A stretch of 64,000 nt of DNA, taken from positions 33,170,001 through 33,234,000 of the forward strand of contig CM060731.1 of assembly GCA_030704615.1 (NCBI GenBank). The letters run 5' to 3'. Made by a program: the position numbers and the translations under genes. The stretch's first letter is position 1, and the number at the start of each line of letters is the position of its first letter. Source of the stretch: Takakia lepidozioides. Its lineage: Eukaryota > Streptophyta > Takakiopsida > Takakiales > Takakiaceae. The notes under the pieces were generated by a model that did not search any database, had not been told where the DNA came from, and was given only the letters and a program-made list of their open reading frames with translations. This document shows positions 1 through 11,689 of the stretch, piece after piece.

Positions 1-3000
1 GCAGGGACCTCCTCTGGATTATCTCCCAAAAGCCAATCCTGTATGTTTCTCACTCCATTAATCTTGTGTGTTTTGAAATCTCAAATCCAATCAAGATCTT
101 GTATGATTGATATCAAATCTTGCTGTTGATGAACACCAGGTGTGCTCTCTATCAACTGGGTCAGTTTCTTGAAATATTGTCAAAGAATTGGTACGATACT
201 TAGTCTTGCAATGCAATCTAGAGCTGTCAAAACCTTTCAGCTCCCATCCTTCCAGCTCGCCTTTGGCCGGCCTTCATTGATTTCTCTCTCCTCCTTCCCT
301 GAGTGCAAGGCTGTTAACCCTATGTAGTTCAGTGATTCTAATGGGTGTTCACAGTTGGAGCATTGTTCAGGACTGTGTAGATCACGCATCCTTGTAAGCT
401 ATTCTAGAGCTGGCATGTCTATCCTGTGATAACCATGTTTCTGGCTTCATCTCTTTGTGTTGTAGGAGCAGATCTGGTGTCAGCTGCATTGATCGTTTCC
501 GCAATTGCATCATTTATCCAAATAGTGCAGATCAAGGTTCCTTTCACACATTTTGTGATCGGTAAGTGACTCTTTACTTTATCTGCCTGCAGCACCCACC
601 TGTGTATTTTTTCCCTTGTTTGTGAGCACTTAATCAATACACGAAATTCTGATTAGGAATCTGTACTGCAGGCTCGGGTTTGCTGTCCGTGATGGGGATT
701 TCGTTCTCCTTTGTGCCTATCAGTAAGTGCTGCTTTCTCCCTCCATCACACTGAAATGGAAGTGTTGAGACTCTTGAAATCATTCAAGGTTGCTTTTCTA
801 TGTTGCCCACTGGTTTGGTGGATTGGTGCTCCCATTAGACTTTCGATACTGCTGCATCCTTGCAGTCATGGATTGGGGCTGGTTTTGCTGAACCTTAGAA
901 ATCCTCTCAAAAGCCCTCATCAAAGCATCAATTTGATGTACAACTATACCCAGCTTACATCATTGTTCTGAGCCTCTTTCAAACTTGCCCACTGAACTGC
1001 TGCAGTGACAGACATCAGTTGGATGTTTTGAACATTTTCCTCTCGATAGCCAATATCAAATCATCACTTTGATGCACAAATATAGCCGACATGAACCTTG
1101 CCTATGAACCTTGCCCAGTGAACTGCATTCACAGCTACTTGATGCTTGCGAAGAGTTATCTTGCTTGGAGGACACTATGGTTGAAGGGACTGTATGCCTG
1201 GGCTTGTATTGGGATAACTAGAAAGAGTGATTTGATCAGTGTTGTTGCTGGAGGTCATTTCCTCAACACAGATTGATGAAGTTGGTTGTATTTGCACTGC
1301 AGTATTGCAATAAACTGGGCACAGAGAAGGTAACAAGAACATCTAGAAGGTTTACTGAATGCACCAGTACTATGGACCATACGAAAGAGAGAGAAAAAAG
1401 AATTTTATAATGTCGCGGGAAGCTTCTGCTGCAAAGGAAAAGACTGTACTCATAAGACGTTGTTTGCCGTAGCCTTGTGGCCATTGACCCCGCGCCCAGT
1501 TTGAGCGGGAACAAAAGGGACAGAACCTACCTCTGTCAGGGGCTGACGTTGGTAGTAAGACTTACCTCCATATAAAGAATTAATCCGGGTTTTCCAGATA
1601 TCCTCTAGAAATCCCTTCACACAAGCATCAATCTGCTGTGTGTGATTTGCCCAAAAACTAGGCCTCAGGAGGGCCTGGGCTCAGCCTCGAGACTTTCAAA
1701 GTTGGTGAACAGGGGTACAGGCACAATTCCCTTAATAGATTTGAAGAGAGCGTCTCTTTGGTGAGAGAACCCCGGACAGTGTATCAGAAAATGAATACTG
1801 TCTTCAGATTGCCCACACAACGGGCAATTGCACTCTCCCTTTCCTCTCTGCTTCTGTTTGCTGTTCAAAGGTAGGCTTCCTGCCCTGAGTTTAAATTTCA
1901 GTCTAGTGCCGAGAGTGGGTAGACCCTTGAGGTCATCCAAGATGTCCTCCCCCACGTCACAGACTGGAAACAAGTTCAGGGAAGTTTTCTGCCTAACTTC
2001 ATTTTCATCAGACAATCTCATGGCAACAGACATGGCTGAGGACACTACAGCCTCTAAGTCAGATTGCAAAGGAAAAGAGAAAGCAGGATAGAAAAGTGGG
2101 CCACGACAACTAGCCACCCCAACCAAGAAAAAAACTACAGTCCAACTTTGAGTGATTCTCTGAGGTGGAACTTGGATAAATATCCCGCAAGTCTCTTACC
2201 CCCAGAACTTCCTTCTGACAGCTAGAGGCAATAGTAGCGATCCAGATTTCATTGTAGAGAGGACGGAGAAAGAAGAAATTTCCCTGAATTGTTCCAATGC
2301 CCTAACAAGAGAAGAAGAGAGAGGCCCAAACAACTAGTTGGGCATTAAGATGCTGTTCTCGCTGAGAGTAAGAAAGGCCGATACAAAAAAGGATACTAGT
2401 GTATTATGTCCACGAGAGCCCAAAGGGCCCAAGGGACAGACAAAGAATCACACCAGAGAATGTACTCATGTTTGCAAGGAAGGATTTTATAACGTACACA
2501 GGGGCCCTTGGGAGAAGGCAGAGAAAACCATGAACTACTTCAGAATGCCTACATCAGGTGTCGCCTGCAGACAAGGTGGCTTATAATAAGAGAAATTTCA
2601 TGGCGTCCACTAGAAGCTCAGGGGGAGAGAGAGAAAAACGTTACAGGGGGCTCATTGGACAACCTAGAGATAGAAAGAAACAGTAACTTCCTAGGACAAC
2701 CAGACCACTACACTTAAACTTCTGGCAAGGCCAGCTGTCTAGGGAATCCCAAGCTGGAGGGCCTCATGCAGGTAAAGCCTGGAGAAGACAAATCTAGTAT
2801 GTTGCAGAGAGAGAAAGAGAGATGTATTTGTCGACCTTTATATGGGAACATTGTATAAGATGTACCCGTACGGGCATGGTTCCTGCCAAATCTAACTCCC
2901 CCAGCGCAGGGGGTTTTAGTGAACCAGGAGAGAGAAATGTCACTCTTAACATGTGTATGAAGTATCCAAGTAGCACACTCTATGTAAATCTATAGTTGTA

Positions 3001-6000
3001 GCTTTTATGTTCTTTTGGCAGGGGGAAGCTAGTCTAAACTTTATATTGGTTCAGCTCAACAGGTAATTGCGACTCTACGGTCATGCACTTGTGGCGGGTT
3101 AGCATGTACAGTCGGCAGTTCCTGCGACACGTGTTCAGGCCTGCTTGAAGGCAATTGCTTAACTGGAGAGCAAGCCTATGGGCACGTCCTTGGGACAGTG
3201 AGTAACCAGACTTCGCTTCCTTGCAAGGGCATATTCTGCACTTCGGATCATTGAGTTCATTCCTCTGCAGCTTCAGCAGGATGTGAGCCAACTACTACTT
3301 GCATTGGGGATGACGACTATCGGTCCTCATTTGTGTCACTGGTCTACAAGGATAACAAGAGAGCTTTGTGGTGTGGCAGTTTTGCTCGGTTTAACCCCAA
3401 GGTTTTATCAATCTTGTTCATGTATTTATCCTACCAACTTTTGGCAAGCATGTCTATGCAGGTACTGGTGTGTTGCTGGTTGCAAGTGGCCTTGTCATTC
3501 TGTCCACCCCGAATTTTAGGCCGCATTTTTCCTCCTGTTGTCACGGGCTCATGTCTGATACTGTTGGGTGTCTCGTTGGTCTCCTCTGGGTTCCAGCAAT
3601 GGGGCGGTGGGTCATATTGTGCCAGCCAGGTAATCTCTCGTTCTTATCTACCGCTCCTTTTCCCCCACCTTCATTGCTCTCATAGTCATATTGCTGATAT
3701 CAGTATACTTATTTCATATAATATGATGTGAATGCAAGCCCTCAAACCCCCACTGACTGTCCTTGAACAGGAATGTGATTGGCTCCAGAATATTAGCATC
3801 TGGCTGGGACTATGCCTACTCACTCCCTGTGTAAATTGGTAAATAGTTTTGAATGTCCAAAGGAGGGGCAATATCTTACGGGCTGCAAAAAGAATGGAAC
3901 TCATGTCCTCGCTACGAACTACTACCACTACCATCATAACGTTTTACCAGGGAGATGTAAAAGCAAAATAATTAAGCAGCATTGGTATGCGCACGGCTAA
4001 TTGTTATGTGGAATGCATGGCAGGTGTTAACTAGTGCGGCTATGTGTACTGGAAATGGAGAAGTGATTCTTCCCTTTGGCCATAGGAACTACTTGGGGCT
4101 TGGGTTCGTGGTCTTTTCTACACTCGTTATAACCGAACTTGTCGGATCTCCATTTATGCGTAACACCCAGGTAATTACCTGATCAAGATCAGGGTATCTC
4201 AGGATAAGCTACCCTTATCATTTTTAGACATGTTTTAGAAGTCCTGAATTCTGCAATTCTTTGAAACCACTATATAGCAAACCCCCTGTTGCTGGCAGCC
4301 CATCATTTGATGATGACCTGAGAGAGAGAGGTCAGAGAGAGGAATTTGCTTGCAGGCCTATAAAACAGCTTAACTGTACAGTTGGTGACAAGGATTTATT
4401 GCTTTAATGGGCCCTGACCAAGAGACACTGTCTCACCAATATCCAGATTTATCGTGACCATAGGTGTCTACTTCTTAATGCCAGTTGTCCCCCTATGAGT
4501 TCCTGCACAAACGATGTGAGAACATGCGTTTGAGGTGTTGGAATGATCTTCATGGCGAGATAAGCCTGCTATGGAGTGTAACTTTAGATGGGTTTGATGG
4601 TTTGAAATGTACTTTTTGATAATGGGGAGATTTTGATGTGATGGAAGCAGGTGATAATAGGGCTGCTTGTTGGCATGGTGGTTGCATCTGTCACCCGTGT
4701 TACTGAATGTAGTGGAGGCACATGCCACCACTACAGGTATTCCCCACTTTTCATGTCATTTGAAATGTTTCCCCCCTTCAGTTTTGTCCCCTTTCTCTTG
4801 TTGTTGAATTGTTTGCCTTATCTAGTCATCCTCCTCCTACAGTGCAAGTGGAAACTGGCAATTTGATACTGGTAGCAATTACTCGGTCAACCAGGATTCC
4901 CAATTTAATTCGTCTAGATCTGCACATTCAGCTTGCATGATCAATCCAAACTGACATCATTTGTTGCAAAACTGCCCACTGTCCTTCCCACCTTGCTCTA
5001 CCAAAGTATGGCCACTGGTGCCACCTTCGGTCACATTCTCAGATACCTTCTTTTGTTATCAAGTGCATGCTTCAGTTTATTATTCACTTCCCTTTGGACT
5101 CCTTTCTACATTCTCCATGCTTGATAGCCCATGAGAACTAGGACGCTGTCCTCAGCTCACTTAGAAACAGTGGCTAGTTTTGTACCTCAAATGCTTATCT
5201 GAAGATTACCATATAATGTTGACACACGTTAGAGATCTGCAACTTGGGCACCAACATTTAGCTGGAGATTAAAACATATAGGACCTTAATTTCTTTAACC
5301 ATGTTTGACAGAAACCATATGTTTTAGGCTCAGTGATTATCCTTGGTTGAGGTTCAGTTGCTTTGTTTAGAGTGGACAGTTTAGTTATAGTTATCTTGGG
5401 ATTCTGTAAAAACTTGCAGTTTCTATAGGGTTCTTCATATGAATGAGTTGAATGTGGGGCAGGTACGTGACAGGAAAGCAGATTTCAGATTCGAACTGGG
5501 TTACATTTTTGTGGACGCAGAGGTTCCCACTGGGCTTCTATGCACCAGCTGTGCTGCCCATGCTGTTTGCTTTCATGGTTACCACTATGGAGTGCATTGG
5601 GGACGTCACGGCCACAACAGAGGCCAGCGCACTTGAGCCTGTTGGTAGCTCTCTCTCTATATTGCTCTTTCTTCTCTCTATCTTTGTCTCTTTCCAAGGG
5701 GCCACAAGGCCACAAGGCTACGGCAAACAACGTCTTATGAGTACAATCTTTCCAAGGGGCTCGTGGCAAGGGCCCTCACAACATCTATGAGGCTCAAAGC
5801 TGCAGGTTTCAGGAACTCCTGGTATGCTCGAGTGGACAGTTTATTTCAACGTAACGGACTTTCTACTGCTTTCCTATTACCAATGAATCCAGATGAGGTG
5901 GACATCACATCCAGACATGACCGCAACAGACTCATTAGGAGAGAGCTCATGGAATTACATGTCAAGAGATCTTGGAAGCTACCAATCTCACGACAAAGCT

Positions 6001-9000
6001 CCACCTCTATCGAGAGACATTCTTGGTGCTCCGCGATGATAGAATCTTGAGACCAAATTACCTTTCAGCATCCTTATCTCCTTCCCTCCTGAGGGCATTG
6101 GGGCGGTTCAGGGTGGGTTCCCACAACCTACGGATAGAGACTGGCAGATGGGAAAACCTGCAACGGGAGGACCGCCTATGTCCAGCTTGCATAGGGCGCA
6201 GCAAGGAAATTGAAACTGAAGAACACTTCTTCTTCTACTGCCCTCTATACTACGAGATCCGTGGGAGATTCCACTGTTTATTCAGTGGAACCCAAACTCT
6301 CACTGATGTCTTCCACTATGAGGATAAAGAATGCTTGGCAGCCTACCTGCACGAGGCCTTCACCGTTAGACAATCGCTAGAACATTAATTGTGGTTTCTG
6401 GATTTGTTCTCTCTCATGTTTTCTTCCATTCTGTCCCATAAGCTCTATGTGCTTTCCGCGGACGTTATAAAGCACCATTTCATTTCATTTCTCTTCAGAC
6501 TGAGCAGACAGTCTTACTACCAATGTCAGCCCCTGGCAGAGGTAGGTTCTGTCCCTTTGGTTTCTGCTCAAACTGGGCGCGGGGTCAATGGCCACAAGGC
6601 TACGGCAAACAACGTCTTATGAGTACATTCTTCAGACTGAGCAGGTTGATGCTTGTGTAAAGGGATTTCTAGAGGATATCTGGAAACCCGGATCAATTGT
6701 TTATTCCAAGGCAAGTCTTAGTACCGGCGTCAGCCCCTGACAAAGGTAGTTTCTGTCCCTTTGTGTTCCGCTCAAACTGGGCGCGGGTCAATGGCCACAA
6801 GGCTACGGCAAACAACGTCTTATGAGTACATCTCTTCAGGCTGAGCTTAAAGCCCTGACCTTGTTATGGTCTAATTGCTGGGCAGCTCACACCCAGCAGA
6901 TTGATGTTGTGTGTGAAGAGCTTTCTAGCAGAATAGGTAAGTCCCACTACTGGAGTGAGTCCCTCAGGAGGGTAGTGTCTGTTCCCTCTTGTTCTGTCCA
7001 AACTGGGCATGGGGTGTATTGGCCACAAGGCTACGGCAAACACGTCTTGTGAGTTCGTTCTTATCTCTGTCTGCTATTGTCCCCTTTTCGTCATTTAGTG
7101 TACAAAATATTTCAGTGCAAGCACCCCTAAGGTTGTGATACCCAGTGTCGCACAGACATAGGAACTGTGTTAGACTCCACACCACACTAACCGACCCTCA
7201 GATCACCATACAATCCCTGCCTTACCAGTTTGTCACCAGCTGTGTGTGAGCTTTTAGTGATGGGTGATTTTCATGTGGTGTGGCCCACGAGGCCATTTTG
7301 TAGTAGACCTTTGCAGAGACCAATCAATCAACACATCTTTATGTATCTTTTCTTTCCACTTAGGGCTGTAAGTTCTGGGCACTTGTTGTCCCAGTTTTGT
7401 GGCGGGAAAAAAAAATGGAATCGCTGCAATCATCTTTCCTCCCAAGGAATGCTTGGAGCTAGAGGTACAAGTTCGTTGTGTGGAATTTGCTTGCATACCG
7501 CTTCAAACCGAGGCCATCTTCCAGTTTACAATCTTTCTTACAAGGTCACAAGCCCCTCCACCCAAAGGGCTGATAGCTCGGGCCCTCACAACATCTATCA
7601 GGCTCAAAACCGCTGGTTTCAAGTCCTCCTGGTATGCTCGGGTGTCCAATTTTTTTTGAGTGCAATGGACCATTGCTTCCCTACTGCCACAAAATTTGGA
7701 GGGGGTGGAAATCGCGTCCAAGCAGGACCGCAATAGATGCATCCGAGGAGAACTTATCAGGCAGCCATGGAAACCAGCCCATCTTACGACAAAACTGCAG
7801 TTGTTTTGGGAGACAATCTTGGTCCTCCCTGACGTTAGAATTTTGCGTCCAATAACCTGTCAGCAGCTCTATCTCCCTCTCTTCTAAGGTCAGGGTGGGC
7901 TTCCACAGTCTGTGGATAGAGACTGATATTAGGGACAACCTGCAATGTAAGCACCGCCTAGGCCCCACTTGCGCTGGGATCAGGGAAGTAAAAAGTGAAG
8001 AGCGTTTCTTCTTTCACTGCCCTTTCTACTATGGGATCTGTGGGAGATTCATTTGTCTATTCCGTGATACCCATTCTATCGTGGAGGTCTTTGATCATGA
8101 GGATCATAAATGCTTGGCAGCTTACCTGCATGAGGCGTTGACTCTTCAATGATACCTTGAGCAATAGTTGCTTTTTGGGCTGCTTGTGGAGGGCTCCTCT
8201 CTTCCTGTTTCTTCTTTCACTTGTCCCATAAGCTCTTTGAGCTTTCTGGAGACTGTATAAAGTACCATTCCATTTCATTTCTTCTTGTCGGGGCCCACTC
8301 TCTTGTTTCAAGCTTTCTCTTGTTCCATAAGCTCTTTAGCTTTCCGTGGACGTCATCAAGTATCATTTCAATTCTCCTGCTCACAAAGAGCTTTCTTCCA
8401 TGCAGGGTCTCAATTTGAGAAATCCATTCAAGGGGCCATACTAGCAGATGGGTTGAATTCGTTTTGGGGTGCACTCGCAACATTGACACCTGTAACTACA
8501 TTCGCACAGAATAATGGGGTCATCTCCCTCTCACGATGCGCATCGCGTCGTGCTGGAATAGCATGCTGTTTCTGGCTGCTATTCTTTGGAATTTTTGCAA
8601 AAGTTGCTGCCATCATTCTCACTATACCCAACTGTGTGCTCGGAGCCATGACGACTTTCTTGTTCACCAGTGTTGTAGTTTCAGGCATTCATGTCCTCAA
8701 CTTACAGGGGCTCACAAGGCGAACTCGATTCATTGCTATCATGGGACTTGGCATCGGACTTGGAGTGAATTTGGTGCCGGCATGGGTGAACATTACTGGA
8801 CAAGACAAATATCCAAAACAAGGCAATTTTTGGCCTGTGAATCCTGGATGGAGTTCATCATATCGAGGTCTCACTCTTGGGCAATGTCTGGAGTCTCTTT
8901 CGCAAGTGTAGGTTTTGTTGGTTAGATGCTGCAGACCTTAAGAGTGGTGTGTCATGAGGTCGAACTCTGATTCGGCTTTCTGAAATATAATTTCATATCA

Positions 9001-9444
9001 CTTTCTATTGTTTCTGTGTAGGGCCCCCCTCTCATTCTTGTTTCATGCTTTCTCTTGTCCCATAATCTCTTTGACCTTTCCATTACGTTATAAAGTATCA
9101 TTTCATTCTCTCTTGCATAGGACCCTTGTCTGACATTAATTTTTAGCTACCTGATCTGGTGCTCTCTATGCTTTCCAAGACCTACCAGCGAACTTATAAC
9201 CTGAAATGTTTGAGCTTCATCTTGAAGGCCATCAGTTCTTACTTTTGTTGACGAGCTGTTGGCTGAATTTGCAGGATTTCGTGACTCCATCATCATTCTC
9301 ATGTCCAATGGGTTCTCAATAGGAGGACTCATAGCCCTCTTTCTCAACCTCGCTTTACCTTTTGATATGGAAACCGCAACCCAGTCCCTACTCGCCAGTT
9401 CAAGTGCCAGGTCTGTCCCCTACCTACTTCATTTTAGTAGCTGA
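1..9444 (+). CDS. NCS2 (nucleobase-ascorbate family) purine permease, UapA-like; 5' end outside window
   Basis: This is a polytopic membrane carrier of the NCS2/NAT family, most like fungal uric acid/xanthine permeases, so proton-coupled purine uptake is the likely role. Exons whose splice phases agree are 466-561, 672-722, about 3434-3629, 4024-4170, 4651-4736, 5463-5644, 8406-8867 and 9275 to a stop at 9442-9444. Conserved pieces in order are GSGLLSVMGISFSFVPI, CPPRILGRIFPPVVTGS, YLGLGFVVF, ECIGDVTATTEAS (keeps the substrate-site Glu), FAQNNGVISLSRCASRRAG (the NAT signature, with Ser for the usual Thr) and GLIALFLNLALPF. A possible earlier exon at 5-40 reads GPPLDYLPKANP. The family's GLQHALAM-type helix is not visible between 41 and 465. 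The last exon either reads on to the stop at 9442 or is spliced at 9411. The 2761-bp intron 5645-8405 is filled with LINE pieces. Confidence 0.82.
1380..2126 (-). mobile_element. LINE 3' fragment (RT-associated zinc-binding region)
   Basis: A minus-strand reading frame of about 150 codons (2126 to 1665) contains CPLCGQSEDSIHFLIHCPGF. This is the Cys-Cys-His-Cys pattern found after the reverse transcriptase of plant non-LTR elements (zf-RVT type). Beyond it, toward 1380, comes the element's conserved C-terminal tail. That tail contains a GTCAATGGCCACAAGGCTAC-type segment, which recurs at 6.5-7.05 kb, 16.7 kb and 57.1 kb. The piece lies inverted in an intron of the permease gene. No reverse transcriptase core is present, so it is a 5'-truncated relic. 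Confidence 0.7.
2130..3430. other. Permease intron, no further gene seen
   Basis: This is the remainder of the large intron between the 672-722 exon and the exon ending at 3629. Part of 2150-2800 may be more 5' LINE sequence, because it continues from the minus-strand fragment, but I find no diagnostic motif. Short frames here look like chance. Confidence 0.4.
5690..6425 (+). mobile_element. LINE 3' fragment, copy 1
   Basis: Two overlapping frames, 5763-6050 and 5972-6388, together give a LINE ORF2 C-terminus with a frameshift near 6000. The second frame carries CPACIGRSKEIETEEHFFFY followed by CP, the Cys2-His-Cys zinc-binding pattern after reverse transcriptase, and stops at 6386-6388. It sits in the sense direction in intron 5645-8405 of the permease. 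Copy 2 of the same family lies 1.2 kb downstream in the same intron. Confidence 0.7.
6430..7052 (+). repeat. Tandem LINE tail units (three copies)
   Basis: Three successive units, ending near 6622, 6825 and 7052, each finish with the same conserved LINE tail encoding variants of GVNGHKATANNVL and a stop. Two of them start from a segment encoding a QIDACVKGFLEDIW-like stretch. The same tail occurs inverted at 1380-1660. The array suggests repeated 3'-end insertions or tandem duplication of a truncated LINE. Confidence 0.65.
7555..8345 (+). mobile_element. LINE 3' fragment, copy 2
   Basis: This copy matches copy 1 along its length in broken frames. The start encodes IARALTTSIRLKTAGF, against the same segment at 5760. 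The end, 7895-8152, encodes a decayed zinc-binding segment (ERFFFHCPFYYGICGRF) and finishes with CLAAYLHEAL, as copy 1 does. After the stop come 3'UTR-like repeats that begin TGTCCCATAAGCTCTTTGAG. Related repeats follow near 6430, 8325 and 9055. The element is truncated and frameshifted. Confidence 0.65.
9000..9120 (+). repeat. LINE 3'UTR-like relic in last permease intron
   Basis: The segment near 9055 reads TTGTCCCATAATCTCTTTGA and continues to a TATAAAGTATCATTTCATT stretch. This matches the 3' sequences after both LINE copies. It lies in the intron between permease exons 8406-8867 and 9275-9410. Confidence 0.5.
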
Positions 9445-10262
9445 ATTTGGTTGGTTACAAGTCAAATGCATGCTCATGTGTGTCCATAGTTTCCATCTCA
9501 ATGGAGCATTTAATAGGTTTTTCCCTACTATCTAAATGATCTCTTTCCTCCTCTCATAGCCTGGTCTCTCCAAACTGAGGACTGGGACTACGGGATTATA
9601 GCCACAAGGCTACTGAAATCTTAACAAGTCATCTTCTTTATCCCTCTTTTCCAGTATGATAATTAAAAGAGGAAATGCAGTATCTGACAATGGTGGTGGC
9701 AAAGTCTTTAGTTGCCAGGCTGCCCTTAATCCTGGACCCCCAAATCCTAGCTGTCCTTCCTCTTTAGCAAAGTGCATGCAAGGATTGACACGAGCTTGTA
9801 TGGACTTCTTACTTTCACAGGGAGCAGCTGAATAATGGTGATCAGAAAGAGGAACCTTAGGTCACACTCCTGTATATGAAGACACCCGAGAAATATTCCA
9901 AACGAATATTCCTTGACTGCCTGGGACTTCACACTTTTATCATCAGCCACATTGAAGGAGATCAATGGATAGAATGTAAGTTGTATGAACAGTTCTTATG
10001 AGATGTTGGAGGACTGCTAAACGCCCTTCCTAACGGATGCAATCGTGATCAAGATGTTTCAGTTTCTGCTCTGCTCTTTTTCTGCGTTTTGCAACTCATG
10101 GTGCTTTGTCAGCGTGTATATTAATGCCTAGACAAAAACAAGGTGCAGGCTGGCAGAAGGTCAGATCTGGACGTACATGAAGTGGGCGGAAAGCTTGTCT
10201 GTGATTTGGATTCCATAGAGAGTGTGTCAGGATCCTTGGACTAACTGTAGGATGAGACTACC
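9445..10262. other. Region downstream of permease, no gene seen
   Basis: This stretch holds short chance frames only. It probably includes the permease 3'UTR and flank. Confidence 0.3.
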
Positions 10263-11684
10263 CTACAGAGGTTCTTCTGAAACAAGATAAAATGTCTCTG
10301 TATCTGTATCCTCTCTTGACAGCGAAGGAGGGTTGCCTTGCACTTCTTCCCCAAGTTGTGACCATTTCCCTTCGAGGAACCGCCAAACCTTCATTCTATG
10401 TTGTTGGATCCCTCCCGAGTCTCCAAGCACTATCTTGTCAAACACGCTCACAACAATGAAGTGTCGCGTCTGCATCGGGAAATAGTTGTTCTTCCAGAAG
10501 TCAATGTTCAGCACAGGTTCATTGAACAAAAAGAGCAGCGAGAATGTCCTCGTGTCCAGGTTGTGCAGCTCCTCGACCGAGCCCTTACTCGAAAAGTTAG
10601 AAGTGAAGATACGGGACTCTTTTCTATATGAAAAGGGCCATGGCACAACTCTCCATACAAGTCCATGCTCTTTGAGATAGACAGGCAATCCGACTGGCTG
10701 TGTGCCCTCCCTCATCCCACAAACGGGCTATCTGATCCTGATGATAAGTAATACAAGTGGGAGCTCTTCGCATCCTTGTCACCAAATTTGTCATACAAGT
10801 TGCTGTTACAATACGAATCACTTCCCGTACCAGTATATCCTGGGATTCAGGTATATCTAGCGGTCTGAAAGAAAAAAATACTCAGACCAACTATTATCAT
10901 GCCCAAACCACCTAATCTGAAAAGGAGTATGCGAACTAGGTGGTGCTCTATCACCATGTAATATTTGGAATGAAAATTTAAAGACCAAAACATGTACAGT
11001 ATCACCAACATATTTGTGGGGATGCTGAAGAATTGGATGCTCAAAAGTCTGGCAGAGTTGCTCATATAGAAAACTCTACCCCTGGAAAGCTGGTTAGGAA
11101 TTGCTGGCCTTTGGTGGAAAAATTCCTAGATGCCTAAAATGTTGCCACAAAGGAGATCTCAATGAGATCTCAATGAGATCTACAAATGCAAAACCACTGC
11201 TCAAAAAATATTGCAACCCAACAAAGCTGTTTGATTGGCTCTAGTTTCAGTAACAACTCTCTGCCAAAAAAAATGGCTCTCAAGTACTTGGATCCTTTTG
11301 ATACGTGCTGAAAGACATCCCATCATTATACTTAAACAGATCCCTTTCAGAGAATTGGAAAATCCCATAAGAAGATGGTGGTAATGCATCAATCATCTTC
11401 CCATATATTTCTGAAGGAAAATCCTCTTCAACCACCTCGCAACACTCTTCCAAGTGCACAATAAGATATAATTGAACAAAAAACTTTGATTCAGTAGATG
11501 ACGCAAAATGGGTGGTAAAATATATTACTTGAATTGACAAAACTATTTCATTCCAGAAGAAGAAAACTACCAAAAGAACAAAATTGCCTACCCAACTCAT
11601 CAGTGCTACACGATGGAGATTGATCCATTTGTAGAATAGGGCGGCGTATGACAGAGTTGTCACTCTTGACGCTTTCTCCCTCAT
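10263..11684 (-). pseudogene. Unrecognised minus-strand coding remnant, possibly F-box-like
   Basis: I do not recognise this gene. Two minus-strand frames look protein-like. The first, 11684-11280 (134 codons), carries EDFPSEIYGKMIDALPPSSY, faintly like an F-box. The second, 10715-10263 (150 codons), carries MKVWRFLEGKWSQLGEEV, reminiscent of the beta-propeller-like repeats that follow F-boxes. Just upstream of the second frame, a stretch reading SSHLYYLSSGSDSPFVG continues it out of frame, which suggests a frameshift near 10730. The two parts may be exons of one gene, but I cannot fix the splice sites. They could also be separate relics. Confidence 0.3.
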
Positions 11685-11689
11685 GCATG

